Assembly: GCF_000763295.1 (NCBI RefSeq)
Contig: NZ_JRJE01000032.1
Location: forward strand, 620,001-684,000
Direction: 5' to 3'
Length of the DNA stretch: 64,000 nucleotides
Source of the DNA: Thalassospira australica
Lineage (GTDB): Bacteria > Pseudomonadota > Alphaproteobacteria > Rhodospirillales > Thalassospiraceae
The notes beneath the pieces are model-generated. The model searched no databases. It was not told the origin of the DNA and saw only the letters and a program-made list of their open reading frames with translations. Positions 9,164 to 18,194 of the stretch are shown here, in pieces; the stretch's first letter is position 1; each line of letters starts with the position of its first letter. A program made the position numbers and the translations under genes.

Positions 9164-10780
9164 ATGCTGGCCAGCCGTAGCGATTATGCGACGGTACGCT
9201 CAGACTTTGTCTGGGACATACCAACTTATTTTAATATTGGCGTCGATGTATGTGACAAATGGGCAGATGACCCGGATCGTCTTGCATTGATGCACCGCAG
9301 ACGCAATGGGTCGCGTCGCGACTACACATTTTTACAGATCAAACGCCTGTCGAACCGTTTTGCCAATGTCATGCGCCGTCATGGTATTCGGCGCGGTGAT
9401 CGGGTCGGGATTTTACTGCCGCAAAGCCCCGAAACCGCCATTTCCCATGTTGCGACCTATAAAATGGGCTGTATTGCGGTGCCGCTCTTTACGCTGTTTG
9501 GGGTGGATGCGCTGGAATATCGGCTGGGCAATTGCGCGGCCAAGGCGCTTGTGACCGATAAGGCCGGGGCGGCAAAGATTGCGGAAATTCGCGATCTGCT
9601 TCCGGCCCTTGAATATGTCTATGTCATTGATGGCGCGCCTGATAACTGCTTTGACTTCAAGGCGTTGTCGTCAGAGGCCAGTGACGAATTTGAACCGGTC
9701 AAGACGCGTGCCGATGAACCGGCGCTGATCATTTACACCTCCGGCACCACTGGACAGCCCAAAGGCGCGCTTCATGCGCACCGTGTGTTGTTGGGCCATT
9801 TGCCCGGTGTGGAGATGTCCCATGATTTCTTCCCCGAACAGGGCGACGTCATGTGGACGCCTGCCGACTGGGCGTGGATTGGCGGCCTTTTGGATGTGTT
9901 GCTGCCAGCGTGGCATCATGGTGTGCCGGTCGTTGCCCATCGGTTTGAAAAATTCACCCCCGAGGAGGCCTTTCGTCTGATGGCCGAATACGGGGTGCGC
10001 AATACCTTCCTGCCGCCAACCGCGCTAAAGATGATGCGGGCTTCGGGCGATAAGACAGCGCAAAAATTCAATTTTAAACTTCGTTCGATTGCAAGCGGTG
10101 GTGAGACGCTTGGCTCAGAACTTCTTGATTGGGGGCGTCAGGTGTTTGGCGTCACCATCAACGAGTTTTATGGCCAGACCGAATGCAACATGGTGGTCAG
10201 CTCCTGTCAGTCGATCATGAATCCAAAACCCGGCGTGATGGGCCGTCCGGTGCCCGGGCATGAGGTTGCGGTGATTGATTTGGGGGGCAATGTCCTGCCC
10301 GCAGGTGAAATGGGGCGTATTGCCGTGCGTGCGCCCGATCCGGTGATGTTCCTTGAATATTGGCGCAACCCGGATGCCACCCGTGACAAGTTTGTCGGTG
10401 AATGGCTTTTGACCGGTGATATGGGCTGTTTTGACGCGGATGGGTATATCCGCTTTGTCGGGCGCGATGATGATGTGATCAGTTCGGCGGGCTATCGCAT
10501 TGGCCCCGGCGAAATCGAAGATTGCCTGATCGCTCATCCTGCTGTGCGTATGGCTGGTGTGATTGGCAAACCCGATGATCAGCGTGGACAGATCGTAAAG
10601 GCCTTTGTCGTTCTGGCCGATGATTTTGCCCAAAGTGCCGATCTTGAAGACGACATCAAGAATTTCGTCAAAACCCGTCTCGCAGCGCACGAATACCCCC
10701 GCGAGATTACCTTCCTCGATCAATTGCCGATGACAACCACTGGCAAGGTCGTTCGGCGGGCACTGCGTGATATTGCCTGA
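9164..10780 (+). CDS. AMP-forming acyl-CoA synthetase
   Basis: 538 residues. It carries the adenylate-forming signatures: the phosphate loop IIYTSGTTGQPKG (about 188-200), YGQTECN (about 335), TGDMGCFDADGYIRFVGRDDDVI (about 420-440) and the C-terminal catalytic lysine in TTTGKVVRRALRD. Such enzymes activate a carboxylic acid with ATP and CoA in the cytoplasm. The organisation resembles medium-chain acyl- or acetyl/propionyl-type ligases, but substrate cannot be fixed. The start at 9164 follows AGGGAGGAATC, a strong ribosome site; an upstream in-frame ATG at 9113 lacks one. A hairpin terminator follows the gene. Confidence 0.93.
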   Translation: MLASRSDYATVRSDFVWDIPTYFNIGVDVCDKWADDPDRLALMHRRRNGSRRDYTFLQIKRLSNRFANVMRRHGIRRGDRVGILLPQSPETAISHVATYKMGCIAVPLFTLFGVDALEYRLGNCAAKALVTDKAGAAKIAEIRDLLPALEYVYVIDGAPDNCFDFKALSSEASDEFEPVKTRADEPALIIYTSGTTGQPKGALHAHRVLLGHLPGVEMSHDFFPEQGDVMWTPADWAWIGGLLDVLLPAWHHGVPVVAHRFEKFTPEEAFRLMAEYGVRNTFLPPTALKMMRASGDKTAQKFNFKLRSIASGGETLGSELLDWGRQVFGVTINEFYGQTECNMVVSSCQSIMNPKPGVMGRPVPGHEVAVIDLGGNVLPAGEMGRIAVRAPDPVMFLEYWRNPDATRDKFVGEWLLTGDMGCFDADGYIRFVGRDDDVISSAGYRIGPGEIEDCLIAHPAVRMAGVIGKPDDQRGQIVKAFVVLADDFAQSADLEDDIKNFVKTRLAAHEYPREITFLDQLPMTTTGKVVRRALRDIA

Positions 10781-10807
10781 CGTACCATTACGGAACAGAT
10801 ACCAATG

Positions 10808-10850
10808 AAAAACAGGGCCGACCCCATCTGGAGCCGGCCCTGTTTTGTTT
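10808..10850. terminator. bidirectional terminator between acyl-CoA synthetase and ABC permease genes
   Basis: AACAGGGCCG (10811-10820) pairs with CGGCCCTGTT (10835-10844); A residues precede and TTGTTT follows. The two flanking genes converge here. Confidence 0.8.
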
Positions 10851-10870
10851 CTTAATATCTGAAGCCCTGA

Positions 10871-13429
10871 TCACTCGTTCCGCAGCATCGGTGCCGCCGG
10901 ACTACGGAGCGCCTGCCACGTGCCAACGAAACCAGCGGCAAGTGTTGCAAACAGGCCAATGGCAATTGGCCCGATGATCGTCATCGGCAACAGTACCCAA
11001 TTGGCCCCCATGATCAGGACCAATACTGACCAGGCGGCCAGTGACCCGACAAAGGCGGCAATGACCCCGGTCGAAAGCCCCAAAATCCCGTATTCCAGTG
11101 CATAGGCATACAGAATATTGGCCCGCGTCGCGCCAAGGGTTTTCAGAACCACGGCATCATAGATGCGCTTGCGCCGCCCCGCTGCCACGGCCCCGGCAAG
11201 AACAAGAACACCGGCAACAATGGCAATCATGCTGGTCGCATTAAGCGCCGTGCCGATCCCGGCCAGAATGGCATTGGCCGCTTCAAGTGCTTCGCGCACC
11301 CGAATGGCCGAGACATTCGGGAAGTCCAACCCGATCATGCGATCCACCGGTTCTTCCATTTCGCGTGGCATATGGGCGGTGGCGATCAGGCTATAGGGTG
11401 CCTTGTCGATCAGGCCCGGTGAAAACACCATCGCGAAATTCATCCTCAGGCTTTGCCATTCGATTTCGCGCCAGTTGGCGACCTCGGCGGTGATGTCGCG
11501 ACCCAGAACATTGATGGTCAGGGTATCGCCCGGCTCAAGTTCAAAGGCCCGGCCGATATCGGCACTGATTGATACCAGCGGTTTGGACGCATCATTGTAA
11601 TCAGCAGGCCACCATTCGCCGCGCACCAGTTTGGTTTCCGGTGGTGCGGTGGCCGCAAAGGTCAGGCCGCGATCCCCACGCAGGAACCATCGGTCATCGC
11701 CCGGTCCGACATCATTGGAGTCAACCCCGTCAACGGCGGTCACGCGACCGCGCAACATGGGTGTTTGTTCGATATCCGAAACGTTATCCTTTGCCAGGAG
11801 CTGTTCACGGAACGGGTCCATCTGGTCTGGCCGGATATCCAGAAAGAAGAAGGCCGGGGCAGAGTCCGGCAGATTTTCATTGATCTCGTTATCAAGGTTG
11901 CCCTCGATCCCGGAAATCGTCACCAGCAATGTCAAACCCAAACCAAGTGACAATGCCACCGGTACGGTGCTTGCCCCCGGACGGTGCAGGTTGGCCAGCG
12001 CAAGCCGCGAAAAGGCACTGCGCCCTGTGATCATTCGTTTCGATAAGGATACAATGCTTTTCCCGGCATAGGTGAAAATCACCACAGCCGCAGCAGACCC
12101 GCCAATAAAGCCAAGGGCAATCGCCTTGTCGGTCGCGGTTAGCACAGTCAAAACCAGCAACATCACAAGCGGAACGCCGATATAGGGCAGGTCGCGCTTG
12201 CGCACCGGGCTTCCGTTAAACAGGCCCGCACTGGCGCGGAAAAGGCGTGCTGCGGGAATTTCCCGTGCCCGCAACAGGGACGGCAAGGCAAAGACCAGTG
12301 TGGTCAAAATCCCAAAGCTGGTTGCAATGATCAGTGATGGCAATGCCGGGCCCAGCGTCACATCGATTGGCAGCCGCCCGGACAGGAGCGGTGCGATTAT
12401 TGCCGGTGTTACAGCCCCGATCAAAAGCCCGATCCCAATCCCGATCAGCGCAAGAACAAGGATCTGCAGGAAGTAAATCCGCAAGACCAATCCATGTGAT
12501 GCGCCAATGGATTTAAGGGTGGCAATAATGGATGTTTTGCTTTCGATATGGCTGCGCACGGCATTGGCAACCCCAATGCCGCCAACCAGAAGTGCCGAAA
12601 GCCCGACCAATGTCAGAAACAGCGTCAGGCGTTCAATAAACCGCTTCAGGCCCGGATTGGCATTGGCGGTATCACGAATGCGCCATCCCGCGTCTTCAAA
12701 CTGATTTTCAAGGCGTTCACGAAACGCGGTCGGGGTTTCGTTGTCATTGATATCCAAAGCGTAATAATAACGGATCAGGCTGCCTGGCTGCACCAGCCCG
12801 GTCTCCATCAATCCGTCCATCGACATCATCAGGCGTGGGCCGAAATTGAAAAATCCAACCGCCTTGTCGGGCTCGGTCGCAATCACACCACGGATCTGAA
12901 CATCAATGTCGCCAAGGGCAACCGTATCCCCAACAGTGATGTTAAGCCGCTCAAGCAAGCCGGCCTCGGTCACAGCCCCCCAAACGCCGTCCTTTTTATC
13001 AAGCGCGCCGTCAAAGGCGATACCATCGGCAAGCGCCATCTCGCCAAACAGCGGATAGACCTCATCAACAGCCTTAAGCTCCACCAAACGCCGTTGATCC
13101 GGGCCATAGGCCGTGGTGCGCATGGTGGCCAGTTCGGCAACCCGTTCGGTGTTGGCGCGCAACCAGTCGATCTGATCGGGGGTGGCTTCCTGATGGGTCA
13201 GGCGCAGCTCGACATCGCCACCCAAAAGCTTCCGCCCGTCACGTTCAAGTGCCGATAGAACGGATTCCGAAACGTTTCCGACTGCCGCAATCGCACCAAC
13301 GCCAAGTGCCAGACAGGCCAGAAAAATACGAAAGCCCGACAGCCCGCCGCGCAACTCGCGCCGACAAACCCGCCAGGCAATGGACCAAAGGCGGTCCGCA
13401 CCTTCTGAGGAAGGGACAGATGTGCTCAT
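10871..13429 (-). CDS. ybbP: YbbP-like ABC transporter permease (FtsX family)
   Basis: 852 residues with the layout of the large FtsX/MacB-type permeases: one N-terminal helix (about 30-50), a large periplasmic domain, a block of helices (about 265-460), a second periplasmic domain, and a final three-helix block (about 720-850). Two FtsX domains in one chain match YbbP. Its start codon overlaps the end of the ATPase gene by four bases, and both are divergent from a tesA-like gene, the same neighbourhood as in E. coli (tesA with ybbA-ybbP). The substrate is unknown; a mechanotransmission role or lipid/lipoprotein handling is inferred from the family. Confidence 0.9.
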   Translation of the reverse strand: MSTSVPSSEGADRLWSIAWRVCRRELRGGLSGFRIFLACLALGVGAIAAVGNVSESVLSALERDGRKLLGGDVELRLTHQEATPDQIDWLRANTERVAELATMRTTAYGPDQRRLVELKAVDEVYPLFGEMALADGIAFDGALDKKDGVWGAVTEAGLLERLNITVGDTVALGDIDVQIRGVIATEPDKAVGFFNFGPRLMMSMDGLMETGLVQPGSLIRYYYALDINDNETPTAFRERLENQFEDAGWRIRDTANANPGLKRFIERLTLFLTLVGLSALLVGGIGVANAVRSHIESKTSIIATLKSIGASHGLVLRIYFLQILVLALIGIGIGLLIGAVTPAIIAPLLSGRLPIDVTLGPALPSLIIATSFGILTTLVFALPSLLRAREIPAARLFRASAGLFNGSPVRKRDLPYIGVPLVMLLVLTVLTATDKAIALGFIGGSAAAVVIFTYAGKSIVSLSKRMITGRSAFSRLALANLHRPGASTVPVALSLGLGLTLLVTISGIEGNLDNEINENLPDSAPAFFFLDIRPDQMDPFREQLLAKDNVSDIEQTPMLRGRVTAVDGVDSNDVGPGDDRWFLRGDRGLTFAATAPPETKLVRGEWWPADYNDASKPLVSISADIGRAFELEPGDTLTINVLGRDITAEVANWREIEWQSLRMNFAMVFSPGLIDKAPYSLIATAHMPREMEEPVDRMIGLDFPNVSAIRVREALEAANAILAGIGTALNATSMIAIVAGVLVLAGAVAAGRRKRIYDAVVLKTLGATRANILYAYALEYGILGLSTGVIAAFVGSLAAWSVLVLIMGANWVLLPMTIIGPIAIGLFATLAAGFVGTWQALRSPAAPMLRNE

Positions 13430-14172
13430 GATTGCGATTCCAGTTGCGAAACGATTTCACCATCGCGCAGCATCACCGTGCGGTCACACCGCTTGGCCAG
13501 TGCAGGATCATGGGTAATCAAAAGCAATGTGGACCCGCGCCGTTTGGTAAGATCAAACAGCAATTCAATAATCGTTTCACCTGTCGTGCCATCAAGGTTT
13601 CCGGTTGGCTCATCAGCCAGCAGAAGCTCGGGATCGGTTGCCAATGCACGGGCCAGTGCCACGCGCTGTTGCTCGCCACCGGACAGTTGGCCGGGGTGGT
13701 GATCGGTGCGATGCCCAAGTCCGACAAGTTCAAGTTCCGCGCGTGCCTTTTCGAAGGCGTCGCTGCGCCCGGCAAACTCCATCGGAAGTGCAACGTTTTC
13801 CAGTGCGCTCATGGTCGGGATCAGATGGAAGTCCTGAAACACGATGCCGACATGGTGACGGCGATACAATGCCAGCCCGTCTTCATCCAGGGCGCGCAGA
13901 TCATTATCGCAGACCTTCACCACACCTTCCTGGGCTTGTTCCAGTCCGGCAATAACCATCAAAAGCGATGTTTTGCCGGATCCGGATGGTCCGACCAGTG
14001 ATACCCGCTCGCCCGCGCCAATCGACAGATCAACCCCTTTTAGAATTTCAACAATCCCGGCCGGGCCCTGAAGCCGCAGTTTCAGGTTTTGCACATCAAT
14101 TGTCTTTTTTGGCATTTCACCAGACGCGACGACATTTTGTTCCGGTATCGTCGTGGTTTCGGTCACACTCAT
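13426..14172 (-). CDS. ybbA: YbbA-like ABC transporter ATP-binding protein
   Basis: 248 residues, a single MacB/LolD-type nucleotide-binding domain. Walker A is GPSGSGKT (about 61-68), the signature is LSGGEQQRVALARAL and Walker B is LLLADEPTGNLDG, the last being typical of the LolD/MacB/FtsE group. It has an extra N-terminal 20-residue stretch rich in Thr and Glu before the domain. The stop overlaps the permease start (ATGA), so the two proteins are made together and form one complex. The gene is divergent from tesA, leaving a 180-base shared promoter region. Confidence 0.93.
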   Translation of the reverse strand: MSVTETTTIPEQNVVASGEMPKKTIDVQNLKLRLQGPAGIVEILKGVDLSIGAGERVSLVGPSGSGKTSLLMVIAGLEQAQEGVVKVCDNDLRALDEDGLALYRRHHVGIVFQDFHLIPTMSALENVALPMEFAGRSDAFEKARAELELVGLGHRTDHHPGQLSGGEQQRVALARALATDPELLLADEPTGNLDGTTGETIIELLFDLTKRRGSTLLLITHDPALAKRCDRTVMLRDGEIVSQLESQS

Positions 14173-14352
14173 TTCTGGTCCTATCGGGTTGTCTGTTGCA
14201 AGATCAACAAAGCAGGTTACATAGGTTTACGGGTCAGGACGTTTTTGGTTCAACCTTGGTGCGTAGGCCTTGGCCTCATGCATCTTATCGTTGGAATGCG
14301 CAGCCCAAGGGTAAACGGTTGTTAACCATTCGGGCAAGGATGCGGCATAATT

Positions 14353-15078
14353 ATGGTGAGAGTTGTAATGAATTTGGCGTTTGGGCAAGGTCGTACTGTA
14401 ATCAAGTTCACGCAAACACTGACAGCGCACCTGCGCACCCTGGCGCTCATTGCATTGACCGGCCTGACGATTGCCACCCTTGGCGGGGCAAAAAGCCATG
14501 CTCAAAGCGCAGACGAAACGCCGCAAACCCTTGTTTTGTTTGGTGATAGCCTGATGGCAGGATATGGCCTGTCTCATGAGGATGGCTTTGCACCCAAGCT
14601 CCAGGCCGCCTTAAAGGATGCCGGATACGACGTTCAGGTGGTCAACAGTTCTGTCTCGGGCGATACTACGGCGGCCGGGCTTGCACGCTTGGACTGGGCG
14701 CTTGTTGATAAACCCGATGCCGTCTTGCTGGAACTTGGTGCAAACGATGCCCTGCGCGGCATTGAACCATCGCAAACCCGTGAAAATCTGGCCCAGATCA
14801 TCGAAAACCTGCGTGCCAAGGATGTAAAGGTCTTGTTGGCGGGCATGATGGCGCCGCCCAATATGGGCAAGACCTATGGCGCAGAGTTCAACAGCATCTA
14901 CTCCGACCTGTCTGGCCGATACCAGATTGATTTATATCCGTTTTTCCTTGATGGCGTCGCAGCAGAACCCGATCTTAATCAGGATGACGGCATGCATCCC
15001 AATGCCGATGGGGTTGAGGTCATCGTCAAACGCATTCTGCCTGACGTGATCGATCTGCTGAACGGGGACGCTTCCTAG
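14353..15078 (+). CDS. tesA: TesA-like periplasmic SGNH esterase / acyl-CoA thioesterase I
   Basis: 241 residues. The nucleophile block LVLFGDSLMAGYG places the catalytic serine at about residue 66; NSSVSGDTTAAG (glycine), ELGANDALRG (asparagine) and DGMHPNADG (D212, H215) complete the SGNH set. A hydrophobic N-terminal segment (about 28-45) ending near SHAQS suggests export to the periplasm, as for E. coli TesA. The enzyme hydrolyses acyl esters and thioesters. Start choice is uncertain: ATG 14353 or ATG 14368, five codons later. It is divergent from the ybbA-ybbP pair. Confidence 0.92.
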   Translation: MVRVVMNLAFGQGRTVIKFTQTLTAHLRTLALIALTGLTIATLGGAKSHAQSADETPQTLVLFGDSLMAGYGLSHEDGFAPKLQAALKDAGYDVQVVNSSVSGDTTAAGLARLDWALVDKPDAVLLELGANDALRGIEPSQTRENLAQIIENLRAKDVKVLLAGMMAPPNMGKTYGAEFNSIYSDLSGRYQIDLYPFFLDGVAAEPDLNQDDGMHPNADGVEVIVKRILPDVIDLLNGDAS

Positions 15079-15433
15079 ACCCCGAGTTTCGGCTTGCTCC
15101 TGAGGCTGCCCTAAATCCCTTAATGTCAGCATGGATGTTTGCGACGTGATCCGCGACATGCGGACATGCGCGCCAGCAGCACATGTCAAATTACCGGCAT
15201 TTCACAGCTCCTTTTAAAAAACACCCCGTTCCCAATGGGTTACTTTGATCGTAGCCGGTCATAAAAATTCGCGAGAACGCTGATCCTTGCAAGTTCAGGC
15301 GCGGAATCATGCAATAAAACTGCATAAGTAGATAGAAAACATCAACAACCCGAAACGAATGCACCTCGTCAGTGTATAGCATCTGTTGCGATGCATTTGA
15401 TGTCGAAGTATGGTATATATATCAATGATTTGA

Positions 15434-15787
15434 GTGGATTTTTCGGGCTATCCAGGAAGCCGGAAAATAGATGAAAAAAGCCCGGTTTTGGGTGAAAACA
15501 CCGCAAATGATGTAAAATTAACACCTCATTTACTTTCGGTTATGTTCCGAATAATAACCGCGCTAACTGCATACGTGGTTTTTGATGACGTTGGTCCTCT
15601 GCCAGAGGATGGATTTTACTGCCACAGGGACCGGTGTGCAGCTGTCGCGTTAACCTATTTGGGTCATGGGGTGAAAAATAAATCGTTTAATATCAATAAC
15701 TTGTCAAATTACGGTGCGGCCAATATCTTAACGATGCCTGTGGATAAAATTAAGGTGTTCGATGTTCTGAAAATGCTGTCTCATTGA
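15434..15787 (+). CDS. possible small hypothetical protein
   Basis: An open frame of 117 codons from a GTG, or 81 from the ATG at 15542 (starting MFRIITALTAY). There is no good ribosome site before either start, the composition is AT-rich, and I recognise no family. Two cysteines and a histidine sit in FYCHRDRCAAV, which is suggestive but not diagnostic of metal binding. It could be a remnant or chance frame. Confidence 0.25.
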   Translation: MDFSGYPGSRKIDEKSPVLGENTANDVKLTPHLLSVMFRIITALTAYVVFDDVGPLPEDGFYCHRDRCAAVALTYLGHGVKNKSFNINNLSNYGAANILTMPVDKIKVFDVLKMLSH

Positions 15788-15879
15788 TCGGGTGTTTTGA
15801 TTTATTGTTTTTTATCAATGAACTAGAGAGGGAAATCGGATTTCAGTGCTGCATGTGGATCGCTAAATGGGGCTGTGAA

Positions 15880-15917
15880 TGAATCGGAAGCGATTCAATT
15901 TTGACTGCAAACGCAGT
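15880..15917. other. pair of adjacent small hairpins
   Basis: TGAATCG-GAAG-CGATTCA (15880-15897) and ACTGC-AAAC-GCAGT (15904-15917) lie six bases apart, 130-160 bases before the J-domain gene. Both have four-base loops. They may be RNA structures in its leader or protein sites. Confidence 0.35.
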
Positions 15918-16043
15918 TGCAGGGGGCGGAATCCGTCTATACACTTTTCGTTATCAGGCGTTGAATCGCACCAGGCGGGCGGTAACTGTTTGAATGATGT
16001 TGAATTTTTGATGTTTTAAATCAATAAGTTAACAGGATTTTAC

Positions 16044-16748
16044 GTGTCGACCTCTTCAACTGTCAAACAGTCCTATACCATTCCATGTTCTTCAGTCTTT
16101 CGTGATGCTGTCTTGCAGCTTGCAGAGCGGCGCGGTGTGAATGCCGCGGACCTTGCCCGTTCTGTCATGCTGATTGTACCGGAAAAGGCGATTGAGGAAT
16201 ATCAGGACCCGGGGGACCCGCCCAAGGGTGACCGTGAAACCATTGTGTTGAAATCCGGCCCGGCAGAAGGGCGCCCGTGGCGGCGCAAACCGCGCCTGCA
16301 GTTGCGTTTGCCGCCGGGATTTTCCGTCGTCACTGTGCGTAAGGCATTGAATATGGCGATTGATTTCGATTCAGGTGATGTAAATATCCGCATCGAGAAA
16401 TCAGATGTTCTTGCCGCCGAACGTGCTGCCCTTGAAGAAGCACGGGCGATGAAGAAACGGCAGGCAGAACCGCCTGTCGAACTTTTGCAATCGCGCGAAG
16501 AACTCGAACGTTTGCGTCAGATCGTTGATAATCTGGCCTTCGATCCGCTCGATCGTGGCGTCACAACCTTTAACGAAGCCCTGCATGTCATGGGCTTTGC
16601 GCCAAATGCCCGGCCTGATGTGCGGGCGATCCGGGCGAAATACCGTGTACTTGCCGCCATTCACCATCCCGACAGCAACTATGGTTCGCATCAACGCATG
16701 ACACAGCTGAATGCCGCGATGGAAATTTTGCGCAAACACGTTTCCTGA
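16044..16748 (+). CDS. J-domain (DnaJ-like) protein
   Basis: 234 residues. The C-terminal 65 residues form a J-domain: FNEALHVMGFAP, then helix II with IRAKYRVLAAIHHPD (HPD at about 208-210) and a final helix LNAAMEILRK. The HPD loop is what stimulates Hsp70/DnaK ATPase. The N-terminal 50 residues (YTIPCSSVFRDAVLQLAERRGV, LARSVM) look like a ribbon-helix-helix or helical adaptor; the middle is charged and probably coiled. Such C-terminal J-domain proteins recruit DnaK to a specific client, here unknown. The start is a GTG preceded by AGGA at 16033. The gene stands alone after the AT-rich stretch. Confidence 0.85.
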   Translation: MSTSSTVKQSYTIPCSSVFRDAVLQLAERRGVNAADLARSVMLIVPEKAIEEYQDPGDPPKGDRETIVLKSGPAEGRPWRRKPRLQLRLPPGFSVVTVRKALNMAIDFDSGDVNIRIEKSDVLAAERAALEEARAMKKRQAEPPVELLQSREELERLRQIVDNLAFDPLDRGVTTFNEALHVMGFAPNARPDVRAIRAKYRVLAAIHHPDSNYGSHQRMTQLNAAMEILRKHVS

Positions 16749-16913
16749 CCCCTGTTCGCGCCGATGTCGGAAACTTTGGGGAAAGTTGGGAGACACGACT
16801 GCGCAAACCCTTGTGGAAGGTGTGGTGCAATGCTTAGATAGTGTTCACGCGTTACAGGGTCACATACCCGGATAAACATCGGCGCGCAAGACCAGCCAGC
16901 AACGGGAGACAGC

Positions 16914-18032
16914 ATGACGGCAGAATTTCGGGCGGCCCATGCCAGCGGTGAAAACTGGGCCTCGGTCGCATCCGAGCTTGCAGACCTTCTCGAAAAAGAG
17001 CCATTACCAGAACAGGCCTTGGCTTTTTTGTATGTCACCGAAGCATTGGCCGAAGACCTTGGCAGCATCCTGACCTTTCTGCGTTCCCGGTTATCGATCG
17101 AACATTGGACCGGCACCGTCGGTATCGGTGTCTGCGGGTCGGGTCGTGCCTATTTCGGGGTGCCGGCGGCATCGGTGATGGTCGCGCCCTTTGCCAGTGA
17201 CGCCTTTCATGTTTTCGAACCGCTCAAGGTTGATGCCGATCTGGATGCGCCCGACTTGCAAAAGGCGATTGATCGTCTGCAACCGATCTTTGGGCTGGTG
17301 CATGGTGATCCCGGTGCGCCCGAAAGTCTTGGGCAGCTTTCCGAACTGGCGCGCATGGGCTCGACCTATCTGGTGGGGGGAATTGCATCGGGGGAACGCG
17401 GCGCACCGCAAATTGCCGACCGTGTCGTCGGTGGCGGGTTATCGGGCGTTTTGTTTGACGCTAACACTAGCGTTCAGGTCGGCATCAGTCAGGCCTGCAC
17501 CCCGGTGGGCCCGGTTCACCGCGTGACCGAAGGCCGCGAAGGTATTGTCTCCACCCTCGATGATCGCCCCGCGCTTGATGTGCTGAAGGAAGAACTTGAA
17601 TCCGATGGTGGTGAACATTCGATGGCATCGGGCCGTTATCATGCAGCCCTGATGGTCCCCGGATCAGATACCGGTGATTTTGTCGTGCGCAATCTGATGG
17701 GGATTGATCCCCATAACCACATGATCGCCATTAGCGATGATGTAGAGGCAGGCGATGCCATCCGCTTTGTCCGCCGCGATGGCGCTGCCGCCGAACAGGA
17801 TTTGCGCCGCATGTTGGGCGAATTGCAAACCCGCCTGCCGGGCAAACCGCGTGGTGCGCTTTATTGCAGTTGTGTCGCCCGTGGACCGCATCTGTTTGGC
17901 ACGGAAAGTCGTGAAATGATGATCATCCGTGATGAATTGGGCGATCTGCCACTGACCGGTTTTTATGGCAATGGCGAGATCTGCAACGACCGCTTTTATG
18001 GATATACCGGCGTTCTGACCCTGTTCATGTAG
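16914..18032 (+). CDS. FIST N/C-domain sensory protein
   Basis: 372 residues with the FIST architecture: FIST_N (about 25-215, including GTVGIGVCGSG and LVGGIASG) and FIST_C (about 225-370, including GALYCSCVARGPHLFG and LPLTGFYGNGEIC). FIST domains are thought to bind small ligands such as amino acids and to feed signal-transduction proteins. Many stand beside kinases or cyclases, but here none is adjacent, so the partner is unknown. There is no membrane segment. GGGAG precedes the ATG. Confidence 0.9.
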   Translation: MTAEFRAAHASGENWASVASELADLLEKEPLPEQALAFLYVTEALAEDLGSILTFLRSRLSIEHWTGTVGIGVCGSGRAYFGVPAASVMVAPFASDAFHVFEPLKVDADLDAPDLQKAIDRLQPIFGLVHGDPGAPESLGQLSELARMGSTYLVGGIASGERGAPQIADRVVGGGLSGVLFDANTSVQVGISQACTPVGPVHRVTEGREGIVSTLDDRPALDVLKEELESDGGEHSMASGRYHAALMVPGSDTGDFVVRNLMGIDPHNHMIAISDDVEAGDAIRFVRRDGAAAEQDLRRMLGELQTRLPGKPRGALYCSCVARGPHLFGTESREMMIIRDELGDLPLTGFYGNGEICNDRFYGYTGVLTLFM

Positions 18033-18194
18033 CCAGCTTAACCTGTGCTGCGGTGTGACAATTACCTGCAAAGCCAAGAAATTTTACCTTGGGCGGTTTC
18101 ATCAAGGCCCTGAGCGGATATATTCAAGCCATCGTGAAAATACGCATGTCTGCAGTCAGCTATGCGGCGCAGCCATGCAAATGGGGATTGTTAA

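Larger units (their letters stand above)
15079..16043. other. AT-rich stretch with no clearly supported gene
   Basis: Nearly one kilobase, visibly richer in A and T than its neighbours. It contains one open frame of doubtful status (15434-15787), two adjacent small hairpins (15880-15917) and the leader of the J-domain gene. No tRNA, integrase or direct repeat is visible, so transfer cannot be argued from flanks. Confidence 0.5.
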
